Assembly: GCA_037013685.1 (NCBI GenBank)
Contig: CM072887.1
Coordinates: forward strand, 89,982,347 to 90,046,346
Source: Acridotheres tristis
Taxonomy: Eukaryota; Chordata; Aves; Passeriformes; Sturnidae
DNA: 64,000 nucleotides
Direction of reading: 5' to 3'
In this document: positions 13,601 to 25,642 of the stretch, piece after piece
Numbering within the stretch: the first letter of the stretch is position 1
How the letters are laid out: each line of letters begins with the position of its first letter
Notes under the pieces: generated by a model
Told to the model about the DNA's origin: nothing
Databases searched by the model: none
The model's input: only the letters and a program-made list of their open reading frames with translations
Made by a program: the position numbers and the translations under genes

Positions 13601-16600
13601 CTGGACCATCAAAAACTATTGACACTTATATGTGACTATTAAAATGGACATTATGAGATTAAAAGTGTACCTGGAATCTACTAAAGCTTGACAGCTTTTG
13701 GTTCTCCAAACAAAGACCACAGACATCAACCTTTAAGAAGATGTTTAACACTGTGACTTGGCAAGCACCAAAGCACAGCAGATATGATTTTTGCAGGTTA
13801 CTTGTGGCAGCACACACTGGGTCAAGAATTTGGACAAGTTTAACACTGTGAACTGCATTTGAGATGCTAAGAGCCCTGTGCAGACCTACAGATCTGCTAC
13901 TTGCACTGATGTTCAAGTTTTTTTATGAGTTCTGTCATTGATTTCCTTTATTCCTTAAGGAAGCATTTTGATTCCTTAGAAACAGTTTTAGGTACTGAAG
14001 GAGGGAAAGCACAGGTTTGTTGTCTTTTCTGGATAAACTTCAGGAAGAAAGTAATGGTGGATGAATTAGACAGTGTTAGTGATAAATAATGTCTAACTTT
14101 GGTATCTGTGAGCTCTGCAGTAAAAGAAAACCTGCCCATATGCACTGGGGGTGGAGAGAGAAGGTTTTATAACAGATTTAAAATTAGAAAACAAAATGGC
14201 CTGATTAACAGCAGTAGGAAGAGTTCTGCAGAGGATGAGGGGAGAAATTAACGGATGACATTCAAAGGCAGCTGTGAAGTATGAGAAGCTGCAGTACGCG
14301 GAGGTAGTCAAATCTAGCAGTACAGAGAGTTCTGAATGATGCTGGAATAAATCAAAAAGTCTGGGTGGGGGGATCTTTCAAGTGGTGGATCAGAGCTAAA
14401 AGGTGGATCACCTCTGATTAATATAGACAGTAACCCGGTAGATTCCATCCTGAACTAGAGCACTATATAACTACTAGAAGCAGCTGATACTTCGGGGATG
14501 TGTACAAAGATATTTCAAGCAAACTGACAATGGTTTTAGCATGTGCTGGGTTTTTTTTGGAAACAGAGTGAGCCTTACCATTTTATACTTCAGAAAGCAA
14601 ACGTAATTCATCCACTTGCTATTTCCATCTGAGACTATATCTTTCCATGAATTCCACTTACCTTGAGATAAGGGAAGGATAGAGGGCCTTCACAAATGTG
14701 CTTTCTAATGGTTAGAATCTGGATACATAGTGCAGGGAATGTGGAGAGGCAGTGTTGCAGAGTGGCGGCATAGAAACTACATGCCTTAGTCAGGATCCTG
14801 AATGAGGATTCCTGCAGGCAGCAATAATGTGGACCCATTCCTCTCAATGCCCTGGACCTACCCTTACTGCCAAAAGCACAAGGAGGCAACATAGCATGCT
14901 CATCTCCAAAGCTGATTGAGAGAGGAAAGTTGCAGATGATTACAAGGCAAAACTGAATGTACACACACACACACCGTAAAGGCCTCTTCATTTCTAAATA
15001 CATTATGGCTTTCAGTGGATAGACATCCTACCAATAAATTCTGTCTTTATAGCAGAACTGTAGGAAACATAATATTTTTTTGTGATAGACCAGTCTGGCT
15101 GGTGAACTATTCTGATGAATGTTGTTGAATCGAGTCTACCTCTCTGAAGAGAATTTATCTCTGCTAATAACAGGAGAAATCATACAGGTTTTTTCATAGT
15201 AGGTATGAACAAGTAAAACAAGAAACTAAGATCACTAATTAGAGAATATTGAATCCTACTATGAAATTACATCTGTTCTTGTTTTCCCATATGTAACCAT
15301 ATCTAATATATCTAATCATATGCATATGCAACCATATCTACCACCTAAATATGGACTAATTCTAACTAATTTTTCTTGATCATTATTACTTACTTAATTA
15401 CGATTACTAATTACATACTATTTCCCATTTGTTTCTTCCCCCCTCTTTTCTCTCTACTAAATCTAGATTTCATACATGAATACTGATAAAACTTGATTAA
15501 GAATTCAGAAGCTTTTTTTGTTGTCAAGTTACCTGAAGACATTCAGTTGGTCCAGAATTCATGAAGGAGGATGGACTTAAGTTCAGCCAATACCAGTAAA
15601 TAACTATCTCAAGACTGCAAGAAAGTGTGGTTCATGTAGTTTTCCTTTTCTTGTGCTTTAACTCTGGTAAAACTACAGGAAAGACACTATTTTTGTGGGA
15701 AATGAACACAAAAATAAGGTACTTCCCTGTACACATTTTCATGGAAGGTACTCTTAATTGTTCATTCAAATGCATTTAGAAACTTTTTCTGTAGTGCATT
15801 TACACCATTTTTGCATGTCTCTTTCATTTTCTAAATGTCTCTACTATTTTCTAAAGGCTTACAGTTGAGTATCCCAATACAATAAAAATATTGTGACTAT
15901 ATCTTTTCATTTAGACCTTTTAATCAGATACATTCTATGTTCAGCTCATAATCAGAGACTCAGTTGTAGATATTCAGTCATTGTTCAGCCTATCTAACCT
16001 TCTGTTTTGATTTATTATTTGATAATCAGAGTAATTCTTATGTGGCTTAATATTTTCAGTTGAGATAGGTAATACTTCAGCAATGTAAATGGTTTCATTG
16101 TTTAAATGAATTCCTAGTTTAATGGCAGTAACATTTTCATATTGAACATATGTATTAGTCCTTCATTTTTAGATGCTGAATATTTCATGCAAGAGCCATA
16201 ATTACTTTGTATATTAATATTATTCCTTTTTCATTATGAGCATTTAACTTTGGCTTGTCAACTGCCATTTCAGCTTTGTACTTTGGTTTTGTATTTTGTT
16301 CAGATATGTTCTGTCTGCATTAATATGCTGCTGTCAGCAGACCATGGTTTTGATCATTTTGCAGGTTATTTGAAGATTTATGTTATTACCAGTAACAGGA
16401 AAAAATTTAGACCTAATTTTTAGAAGTAGGAGTAGGCTGTTAGAGACCCATTTTTAAAAATGTGACTTTTCCGGATAGCCTGTCATCCTTTTTATTTTTC
16501 AGAAAAAATATTTTTCTTACTACAGCTTCTTTTTAATTTTGTGGTTTTCCATGTTAAAAATATACAGAGAAATTTGGCAGTAAAATATGTCATGTCATAT

Positions 16601-17756
16601 TGCACATTAAACTAAAACTATTTTTTTTTTGCTAGTTTAACTACTTTTTTTGAGGCCTTATGGTTTTCAGGTTTTCTAAGGTTTCCCTGGGACGGGATTC
16701 TTTGTTTCTGAGTTTTACTGCTTGAATCAATTAGATCTGAGGAAAGATTTCTCAAAAGACTGAAGATGGGATTGCAAGTGTAAACCAGCACTGTAACTCA
16801 CCAAGAGAGAATTGCAATGGTTGTCTTTCACTGTCTAAATGTCAACACACTTTAAATAAAAGACATTTGCTTGGCTTACTATTGAATACATTTTCATTAA
16901 ACACTTAGCAGCATCTGAAGAAATAAACTGATATGATCTATTATCTACATCTACTTAGAACTCAGTAAAGACTTAAGGACTTGTATGTAACCTCATAATG
17001 CATTTAAGTATAAAGAGTATGTAGTGTGTATATATAATAATTTGCTTAGCTGTTGCAGAAGACAAGACATTTGGAGGAAGCTTTATTACACAGTATGTAG
17101 CTTCTTAATTTGATAATGGTTTCTCTGCAGAATATTAATCACTATTGTATTCATCAGGATCCCAGTACTCCAAGGTAGTAATGACCTCCATGCCTAGATT
17201 CTCTAAATATCATTTTTTGTTCTTTACTGTAAATGCTGTTTTTAGATAATTGCCTTTAGCACAGCTGTAACTTAACATGATCAAAATGTAGTGATTCTGT
17301 CATTTCTTAGGAGGTAAATCCATACCTCAGTCATGGCTGATGTGAAACGTTTTTTATCCTGGAAGCGATCTTCCCTGTGTTTAGTGACAGCGGTGCTGTT
17401 ACCCTCCTGTAGTACTTAGGTAGTGAGTAATTAGTGTCTCCTCACTTGCCATCAGCTCAAGCTGAACTGAACTTAATCTCTATTTTTCCCTTTCTAATTC
17501 TATTATATTTCTACTTTGTGTAAAAGTGCATAGTAAATATTCAACCATCTTTGGATAGCATTCCAGTAGCTCATGCAGTATTACTCAAATAGAAGTCCTT
17601 ACTCAAAGGTGACAGCAACTTCATGTACGAATAGGGAAATCTGCTGGGGAAACAGGTGCTTTGTACTTCTAACTCTGCTGGAGCAGATTCTTTGGAATCT
17701 GAACGATCTGGATCACCACGCAAAGTTCGAGCTGGTGTTGCAGCCGCGGCAGGGTC
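7661..17756. other. AT-rich unique sequence, no gene recognised
   Basis: Ten kilobases without a recognisable gene or dated mobile element. Low-complexity patches are present: an AAAC-rich stretch around 8520-8615, an A-rich run at 8978-9005, a T16 run at 9266-9281 and an (AC)7 run at 14961-14974. The longest open frame is on the minus strand at about 12733-13206. It has no ATG at its 5' edge (the first in-frame ATG is four codons in), shows no domain I recognise, and is near the length expected by chance in 64 kb. Confidence 0.55.
9266..9281. repeat. T16 homopolymer run
   Basis: Sixteen consecutive T residues flanked by pyrimidine-rich sequence. On the minus strand it reads as a poly(A) tract, but no retrocopied gene body is recognisable beside it, so it is listed only as a simple repeat. 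Confidence 0.9.
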
Positions 17757-17950
17757 GGTGCGGGACAGGAACCGTGCCCAGCTCCGTGTGAACAGGAACA
17801 GTGCCCAGCACCGTGCGGGACAGGGCCCGGGCCCGGCTCGGTGTGGACAGAGCCCGTGCCCAGCTCGGTGCGGGACAGGGCCCGTGCCCAGCTCGGTTCG
17901 AGAGAGGAGCCGGGCCCGGCTCGGCGCGGACAGGAACCGTGCCCAGCCCC
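17757..17950. repeat. CpG-rich minisatellite, seven 27-28 bp units
   Basis: Seven head-to-tail units can be laid out by eye: 17757-17784, 17785-17811, 17812-17839, 17840-17866, 17867-17894, 17895-17922 and 17923-about 17950. Each has the pattern GGTGCGGGACAGG followed by CCGTGCCCAGCTC. Unit length alternates between 27 and 28 bp, so no reading frame is kept from unit to unit, which argues against a coding repeat. Units differ by several substitutions, and two (17812 and 17895) share a CGGGCCCGGCTC variant, suggesting past exchange between units. The array and its right flank to about 18010 are strikingly CpG-rich against AT-rich surroundings. Apparent open frames here on both strands are by-products of the composition. 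Confidence 0.93.
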
Positions 17951-18029
17951 GCGGCTCCCCGCGTTCCTGCGGCCGGGCTGGGGCTGGGCAGCGGCGCCGG
18001 CTCCTGCCCGCCTTGGGCAGTAGATGGTG

Positions 18030-21000
18030 CTAGATGAGAAGTGAAGGTGCCGCTCAGGAAGCCTCTCGTCAGAAGCTGCCCCTCCAAGTCAGGATTAAAC
18101 ACTCAGGGATTCCCGTGTTTGTTTCTTTGCCTGTTGGGATCTTTGGGGTGGGAACACTGAAAGCTGAGGTGGGTGAACTTGAGGGTGGTAATGGTGAGAG
18201 ATAAAATGTCACTCGTTTCCTGAATACCGTTTCTGATGCGATAGAAAGTTGCAGCGAATCAAGCAGGGCAAGGCCGTCTTCTCAGTGGGAGAGAAAAGAA
18301 GATGCAGGCATAGCACGAAACGGCACTGCTTCAGAGCAGATTTGTGTGAAAGAGCACTGTCAGCTTGTAAGGGCAATGTCGCTGATTGTGTGTCTGGGCA
18401 TGACTGAAAGCCTTATGTCTTCAGATTAATTTAAAGAATATATAAAGGTAAGACCTCCTAGCTGAGTGAGGAGTAGTTACACAAAGATTGTGTTCTAATT
18501 AGCCAGCTGTAGGAAAATAAGAAAATGTCTTTCTGCCAAAATTCTTACTGATGAAATTATATACTACAAGTGTATGAAACAATGTACATTAATAGTATTC
18601 ACTTTCTTTATGGGTTAGAAGTAAAATTGAAAGAATTCCTTCAAAACCAGTGATCTCAATTGCTGTCCAATTCCAGAGAAGAAAGAAAACAGTCCGTATT
18701 AGTTTTATTATTGTGTTGCCTTTTGGTTTTGTTTCTCTTTTCTCTTTTCATCATTTCCAAACTTGATATCATGTCTGGAGCATTTACTCATCCTCAGCAA
18801 CAAAATTTGGGGTGAAATGTGCAAAAAAAACCCTAGCTTGGTAAAAGATTTCCTTGTATTATTTTACCTATAAAAAACATTCACCATCTATAAAATCATT
18901 ATTTGGGCAGTGAAGGATAAAATGAAAAGAAGCTTCTTCTTCATCAAGTTAATTATTTCCTGAAGCTTTGTAGCTTTTTGATACTACAATACACAATGAA
19001 ATTATTCTGGATTGACACTGCTTAGTGAAAACAGGAGTATTGATAATCTACAGAGCAGCTGCTTTAGAAAATATAAGACAAATTGAAATAAAATAAATTT
19101 TGTGTGTGCCTTCCTTAACGCTGGGTGTGTCCGTGCTTGCAGAAGTAAACAGATAATATTGAACATGGGTATAATGTGTTTTAAAACCATAATGCATGAA
19201 ACATTAGAATTCTAAAATTCAGTGCTTTATGCGTCATCTGTAATATAGTAGCTGTTATCCTGAACTAGAATGTGACTTGACATTGGCACAACAAGTTGCC
19301 CTCAGACTCTAATAAGGTCATGACTGGATGCAGTTCTACATAGGCACCAGTTCTGTAATGCCTAATAGTTATATATACTGTCTGAATGCACAGTTCTGTG
19401 CAACCTACATTTCAGGGTCACATCTGAAAAAGGTTTTATAATATTCTTGTCGGTGGAAAAAGTGTTTCTAAAATTTGGTAAGGCAACCTTGAAGTAGGAT
19501 GTGCAAGAAACAGCACTGATTTGAGAGTCTGCCTTGTTAATATAAAAACTTATATGAATGGGCAGAACAAATTTTCAGGCTGTGACTTATAGTCTTTTGA
19601 ATGGATTCTTAACCTTTTTCAGAAGAGCCTAAGAGGTTTTATAGCCTGCCCTGCTTTTGGGGTAGACTTGTTTCAGCTTTCTACTCACTTCTTCAGCAGT
19701 GTCTCGCAACATCCTACTTGTTTACTTGGGAGAGATGCTGGGAAGATATTTGTGTTTAAATACTTTTTAAATGTATCAGAATTTGTGGGGGAAAATGTGA
19801 ACACATCAGTGAACATTTTTTTCCAAACATTTCTTTAATTTTTTTTCCTCTGATAAAACATTAAAATGACAAGTACATTTGCACAGTCCTTCTCAAAATA
19901 ATTTCAGCAATCATTCCTCAGAAAAGGAGGCTAGCTTCATAAGGGAGGGAGAGAGGAGGGAATGCAAGTCATAGCTATAAAATTTATATTCTTTAGATGC
20001 TAACTTATTATGACTCCAGTCTGCATTACATGGTATTTTTGTGGGCAAGATACTACTCTATTAGTCCTGCATAATGCCAAGTGTAATAACACTCAGCATT
20101 ACCTAATGGAAAGTTTCCTTACCAAACTATGCTTTAAAAATGGTTACATTACATGTAAAGAATTGTAGACGAGAGATAGATGAGAAAGAGGCAATGTGAC
20201 ATTTGCTTTACTTTCCAAGATGAACTGATTAGGTGACTCCTAATATGTTGTCTGAATAACAGAAAATCTGAACTTGGCTACAGTGCAGATAAATATAAAT
20301 AATTTCACATCACAGAGGCTGGCTTTTATGTATGGAAAAAAAAGGAAGCTGAAATAAATCTCTCCCAAATTTTGCCTTGCATTCAATAGCTGCAGACGTG
20401 TTTTGCCTTGAAGATTTAAAACTAGAATATGATCAGACTTTGCGAGACATATGGCAATGTCTTATGTAATATCTTAATAACACCTTGGAAAAACGATGTA
20501 ATAGTAGTCATGTCATTTCGCTGGTCTGCTGTAAAGAAAAGTTGTTAACTGAATTCTTTGTAAGTATATTGAAGGTTTAGGCCAGGTATAATTTCCAGTG
20601 TTAGATGATTTAGCTGGTTGCTCTTCTTCAATTTTAATAGAGGCCGTATGTCTCATCTTTAATGTCTGAACTGGGTGTGACAAATTCAGTGGGGAATGCT
20701 TGAGAAAAATGAAGATTAAATACCCTGTTAAATAATACAATAGGAAGAAACAGCTGCAGCTAAGAAGTGCCTTACCCATTGGCAGCTCTAGGTGGAATAG
20801 CAATTGTAATTTTGGTGATTTTTAGCTAGAAAAAACTCTAGTTTGTTTCTTTAATACTTCACAGACCATAGAGCTGTCTCTGTTCAGTGTTTCTTTTGAA
20901 TTTACTGATCACATTGAGTAAGCTTTTATTTCTTATCAGTATTCCAACTTCTGAATTTCTTTAAAAAGGACCCTTGCAAAATTTACAATATTGACTGAGT

Positions 21001-23796
21001 AGACTTTCCCTGAAGGACCAACCACTCTTTCATTTTTCCTTCTAAGTGTTGGTATTATAGGAAAAATAAATGTCTGCTTATGTTGGGGAACTCTCTATCT
21101 GTATGATGCCCTGAACATTTTCAAATCAATGCAAAACAGCAATGCTGTCACGATGTTTTCTTGCACCAGCCTACAATTTCAAGTTCTCAGACTTGATAGG
21201 CACAAGGGAGAAACCCTGGCAAACTTTACTTTATGAAGTAAAAAGAAATGGATTTTCTTCTTGTTCTTACTGCAAGTTACTAAGGGAATGCCTGCCAAAT
21301 TAATTTGAAAATCTTGTGCAGTTTTCTGCAAGGGAAAAGTTTTTCTGCTTTGTATTGGACAGAAAAATCTGCTTTAGTAAGGCTATCTGTTAAATTTCAG
21401 AATTTAGAAATACTTTCTGGGCTTGAAACCAAAGGCTTTGCTATTTAGTGTTGAAATGTATGGCGGAATAACCTTACTCACCTTGGAACTGTATTTTTGG
21501 ACCAAATCCTTTCTCTGAACAGCTCTGAAACTAGAGCTAGAGTTGTACACACAGCACTCACATTAAATTATTGTGATGTAGCCTAAGATGATTTACATTT
21601 TAGGGCAAACATACACTAGCAAGTGTTACATCTACATGAAGTACCCTGGTGAAAGATGGTGTTGTACCTCTGAAACACTGAGGAATTCTCTACAGCATTC
21701 CTCTGAGATAGTGCATTGTGCCTTTTGCTAGAGATGAACAATGGTACTGAAATATCTGAAGCGTATTCCATATCCAAAGTAAATTCTCTATTCCATCTAC
21801 CACACAACTATTTCTCCTGCTAATGCTGAAGATAAACTTGGAGTAACAAATTAGGAGTCTGTGGATATACTCTTAGGATTGACTTTTGCCATGACTCTCC
21901 AGTAGAAAAAAGAAAGGATCCAAAGTCCTCTGATTCCTGTTCCCATGTCTAATTCTAGAATTTGTCTTCCTTCTTTCCTTTATCACATCTTTCCAATGTG
22001 GAAGTATATCTCTTCCTCTGTTCTTTCTGCAACAGTGTTGGTTTTGATAATGAGATTGCCCTGTGAATCTGAATGCTCTTTTAATCAGGTGCAATATTAT
22101 TTTTATCCTCCACTAAGAAGTTGACTCTGTATGAATTCTGCCTACATTCTTCCAGAATTCTTCAGCTGCTTCTAGAACATGTTGACCTATTTATAAACCA
22201 TTAAAACTCAAAAAGAAAAATGCTTAACACATCATGAAATGACTCAAACTGTCCTTTTCTCAGTTGTGCATATAATTTTTCCCTTTTAAGCACAAAACTT
22301 TTGTATGTTGATCTTTCAGATTGCTATAGACTTGAAAGATTCAGAGATCAGAAAATCAAACTGATTCAATCCGAGGTGTTAGCAGAATAAATATGGCTTA
22401 GGTTTAACACCATGTGAGCCTCTCAGGATTCCTGCTTATAAACATACATAGAAAATAATTTGGAATCTTTTATTAATAATTTTACTAACTGAGACTTCAG
22501 ATCCAGCAAAACTGTAAATGAAAATCTAATTCAATAACAATAATCTGAAGTATATTCTAAGTTTTAGGAACCTTTGTGCAATTCTACACTCTTTATGGGA
22601 TATCCAGTTGGTAGACCAGTTTCTAGGATATATGAAAAATAATATTTAATTGTAGAAAACTCTTTTAATGTCTTTTTTCTTTCCCTTCTTTTGTTTTGAA
22701 CCAAATACAAAATAAAGGAAAAATTACATGTCAACATTTAACACATATGGCAACTGAACCTGAGATTTTCATAGTGTCAGAAAAGACATTTAAATTTCTC
22801 TGGAAAGGTTGGACTCTCTGCCTCAGACTTGTAATCTAATCTAGCCATATAAATGATGGGAAAAATATTGGTCCAATAGTGTTGTGCTACCGTGCACAGT
22901 TAATGTGGGCTAAGGAAACATGCCTCTCATTTGTAACCTGGGATTATTAATCTCATTGATATTAGTACCCCAGCTACAATCAGGCTAAGTCATAGACAAA
23001 ATTATCTGTTTATTACCAAAATAGCCAAATTAAAAATAGAAATTTTTTCTTTCCAAGAAGATCAAAAGGTTCAGCTATCTTGTCTTCACTGGCTATTATA
23101 AACTAAATGCTGCTTTTCAAAACTCAGTGACTTTACTATTTTCTCACTCACTATATACTATATAAAAATAGCGCAAAGTATATCCTATTATTTACTAGTG
23201 TTTTAAATCCCAGGTTCTTCACCAGGAAGTTTATGATGGTGATAATGGAGGTTTCTTTCTCTGTTCTTGGGGTTTTTCTTGTCTATGGGGTTTTTTTTGT
23301 GTTTTTTTTTAAGGTGTTATTGGCCTACGATTCTTTGTCCTCAAAATTTTTATTTTATTAGTTCCCAAGGTGCATTTATAGTAATCAGTAACTGATGCTT
23401 GATTATGTGTTTAAACCCACTTGGTCCCTAGAAAGGAATCTGTTCCTGTACCTTCAAGATCTCTGCTGTTGGCCTGTGCTTATATGTCAGTATACAACTT
23501 TATCATTCCAAGGACACAAATAGTTCTGCACAGAATAACTACTACTTCTTATTGTTAGTTAAGAATGTATCACATTTATAATGCTTCTGGTCATTATGCC
23601 ACATGATTTATAGCTAAAAGCAAATTAGACAGTAGTCACTGATCATTTCTATTACACATTTAGGTCTTAAAGCTAAAGCAAGCTAAAACAAGAGAAACTG
23701 AGATAATCTGAAGTGTCCTAAGACCTCTGTTATTAGCCAGTGCAAATCTTTTTGCCTGTTACAAATAATGGCAATACCATATTTTTTGGGCTGCAG
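18030..23796. other. AT-rich unique sequence, no gene recognised
   Basis: Apart from a transition zone of intermediate GC content to about 18350, this interval is AT-rich with no repeat family, RNA gene or protein family that I recognise. Open frames are below 100 codons. A T/G-rich low-complexity patch lies around 23265-23315. Confidence 0.55.
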
Positions 23797-25642
23797 TATC
23801 ACAGAATCTCAGAATGTGCCAAGTTGGAGGGGACCCACAAGGATCATCGAGTCCATCTTAGCCCTGCACAAGAGAGCAGCCCCAAGAGTCACACCATGTT
23901 CTCAAGAGCACTGCCCAAACACTTCTTGAGCTCTGTCAGACTTAGTGCTGTGACCACTGCCCTGGGGAGCTGTTCCAGTGCCCAAGCACCCTCTGGGTGA
24001 AGAACCTTTTCCTGATATCCAACCTAAACCTCTCTTGGCACAACTTCAGGCCATTCCCTCAGGTCCTGTGGTCACTGTCACCACAGAGCAGAGATCAGGG
24101 TCTGTCCCTCCTCTTCCCCTCACAAGAAGCTGTAACTGCACTGAGGTCTCCCCTCAGTCTCCTCCAGGCTGAACAGACCCAGTGCCCTCAGCTGCTCCTC
24201 ACACAGCTTCACCTTAAGGCCCTTCCCCATCTTTGTTGCCCTCCTTTGGATGCTCTCTAATAGTTTAATGTCATTTTTTTTTATTGTAGTGCCCAAAACT
24301 GTCCCCAACACTCGATGTGAGGCTGCCCCAGCTCAGAGCAGAGCAGGACAATCCCTCCCTTGCCTGGCTGGTGATGCTGTGCCTGATGCCCCCAGGACAG
24401 GGTTTGCCCTCCTGGCTGCCAGGGCACTGCTCACTCATATTCAACTTGTTGAATATTGACCAGGATCCCCAGGTCACTTTCTGTGGCACTGCTTTCCAGA
24501 ATCTCATTTCCTAGTTTATCCATACATCCAGGGTTGGTGCATTCCAGGTGCAGAATCTGGCACTTTGCCTTGTTGAACTGCATATGGCTGGTGATTGCCT
24601 AGCCCTCTAATTTTTTTTTTGGACTCTCTGCATGTCCTCCCTTCCTTTGAGGGAGGCAACAGCTCCTCTCAGTTCTCTTTCATCTGCAAACTTTCTCAGT
24701 ATCCTTTCCAGTCCTACCTCCTCGTCATTTCCAAAGATGTCGAAAAGCACAAGGCCTAAGATGGAGCCCTGTGGGACCCCACTAGTGACAGGTGTCCAGT
24801 CTGGTGTCACCCCAGTCACCATCACCCTTTGTGCCTGACCCATGGGCCAGTTGCTCACCCATCACATGGTGTGTTTATTCAGCTGAGTGTGGGACGTTTT
24901 GTCCAGAAGGATACTAAGAGAGTATCAAGGGCTTTGCTGAAATCCAGAAAGATCTCAAGGGGCTTCCATTGATCCACAAGGTGTGTCACCTTGTCATAAA
25001 AGGAAACCCAGTTTGAAAAGCAGGACTTTCCTCTCATGAAGAACTGCTGGCTGTGACCAGTGACTGTGTTGTTGTCTGTTGGTGGTTTTCATTACCCCCG
25101 GAATAAGCTTCTCCATAACTTTACCAGGCACTGAAGTGACAGGCCTGTAGTTTCCAGGGTCCTTCTTAACCCTCTTGAAAATCACAAAACTGTTTGCCAG
25201 CTTCCAGCCAACTGGAACTTCTGTGGATTTCCAAGACTGCTCCAAAATCATTGAGAGAGGTTTTGCAATGATATCACTGAGCTCTTTGAGGATTCTTGTA
25301 TGAATCTTATCAGTCCCGATAGATTTGTAGAGATCCAGCTGGAACAGCAGATCCTGCACAATTTCAGGGTTGGCTGGAACTTGATCATTCTCTTAGTCAC
25401 GGTCCTACAGTTCAGGGCGCTGAGTCCCCCTTGGTGCATCATCCGTGTTGAAGACAGAGACAAAGAATGCATTAAGCACCTCTGCCTTGTCCGTGTCCCT
25501 GTTTGTGAGGTCACCATCCTCATCCTGTAATAGACCAATGTTATTTTTACATAGATCTTGCCATTAATATATTTGAAAATATTCTTTTTGTTGTCCCCCA
25601 CATTTCTGGCCATTTTCAACTCCAGTTTGAGCTTTGGCTGCA
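23797..25642 (-). mobile_element. CR1 LINE, 5'-truncated copy of about 1.85 kb
   Basis: A chicken-repeat-1 non-LTR retrotransposon inserted on the minus strand. Its 3' end is at the low-coordinate side, where CACAGAATCTCAGAATG is the reverse complement of a typical CR1 terminus, and it has no poly(A) tail, as usual for CR1. Reading the minus strand from 25642 down, the ORF2 parts appear in order: the pre-RT linker (residues like KNIFKYINGK, near 25570), the RT fingers (25359-24994), the palm with SGVPQGS and the catalytic box (24858-24607), then the C-terminal segment after RT (24311-24120) and the 3' end. Several frameshifts and stops separate these blocks. The 5' half of the element, including the endonuclease, is missing, as with most CR1 copies, because reverse transcription usually stops early. 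The element is inactive. Confidence 0.96.
24120..25642 (-). pseudogene. CR1 ORF2 reverse transcriptase remnant
   Basis: This is the protein-coding part of the CR1 copy. An intact ORF2 encodes an endonuclease plus reverse transcriptase that copies the element RNA at a nicked chromosomal site. Here only the RT and the C-terminal region remain, spread over several frames. In 25359-24994 the peptide contains the fingers pattern KSIGTDKIHTRILKEL and a later DPGNYRPV. In 24858-24607 it contains SGVPQGSILG and then KFADE at about 24693-24679. The catalytic box of this family is F/YADD, so the second aspartate is glutamate here (GAA at 24681-24679). The 24311-24120 block contains LLESIQRRATKM and LRALGLFSLE, typical of the CR1 C-terminal region. 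Frame breaks and the catalytic change show that it is dead. Confidence 0.92.

Noticed and set aside
17656..18102. Open frames up to about 129 codons across the minisatellite, with repetitive Ala/Arg/Pro/Gly-rich translations
   Set aside because: The repeat unit alternates between 27 and 28 bp, so the frame is not preserved between units. The frames exist on both strands simply because the DNA is GC-rich.
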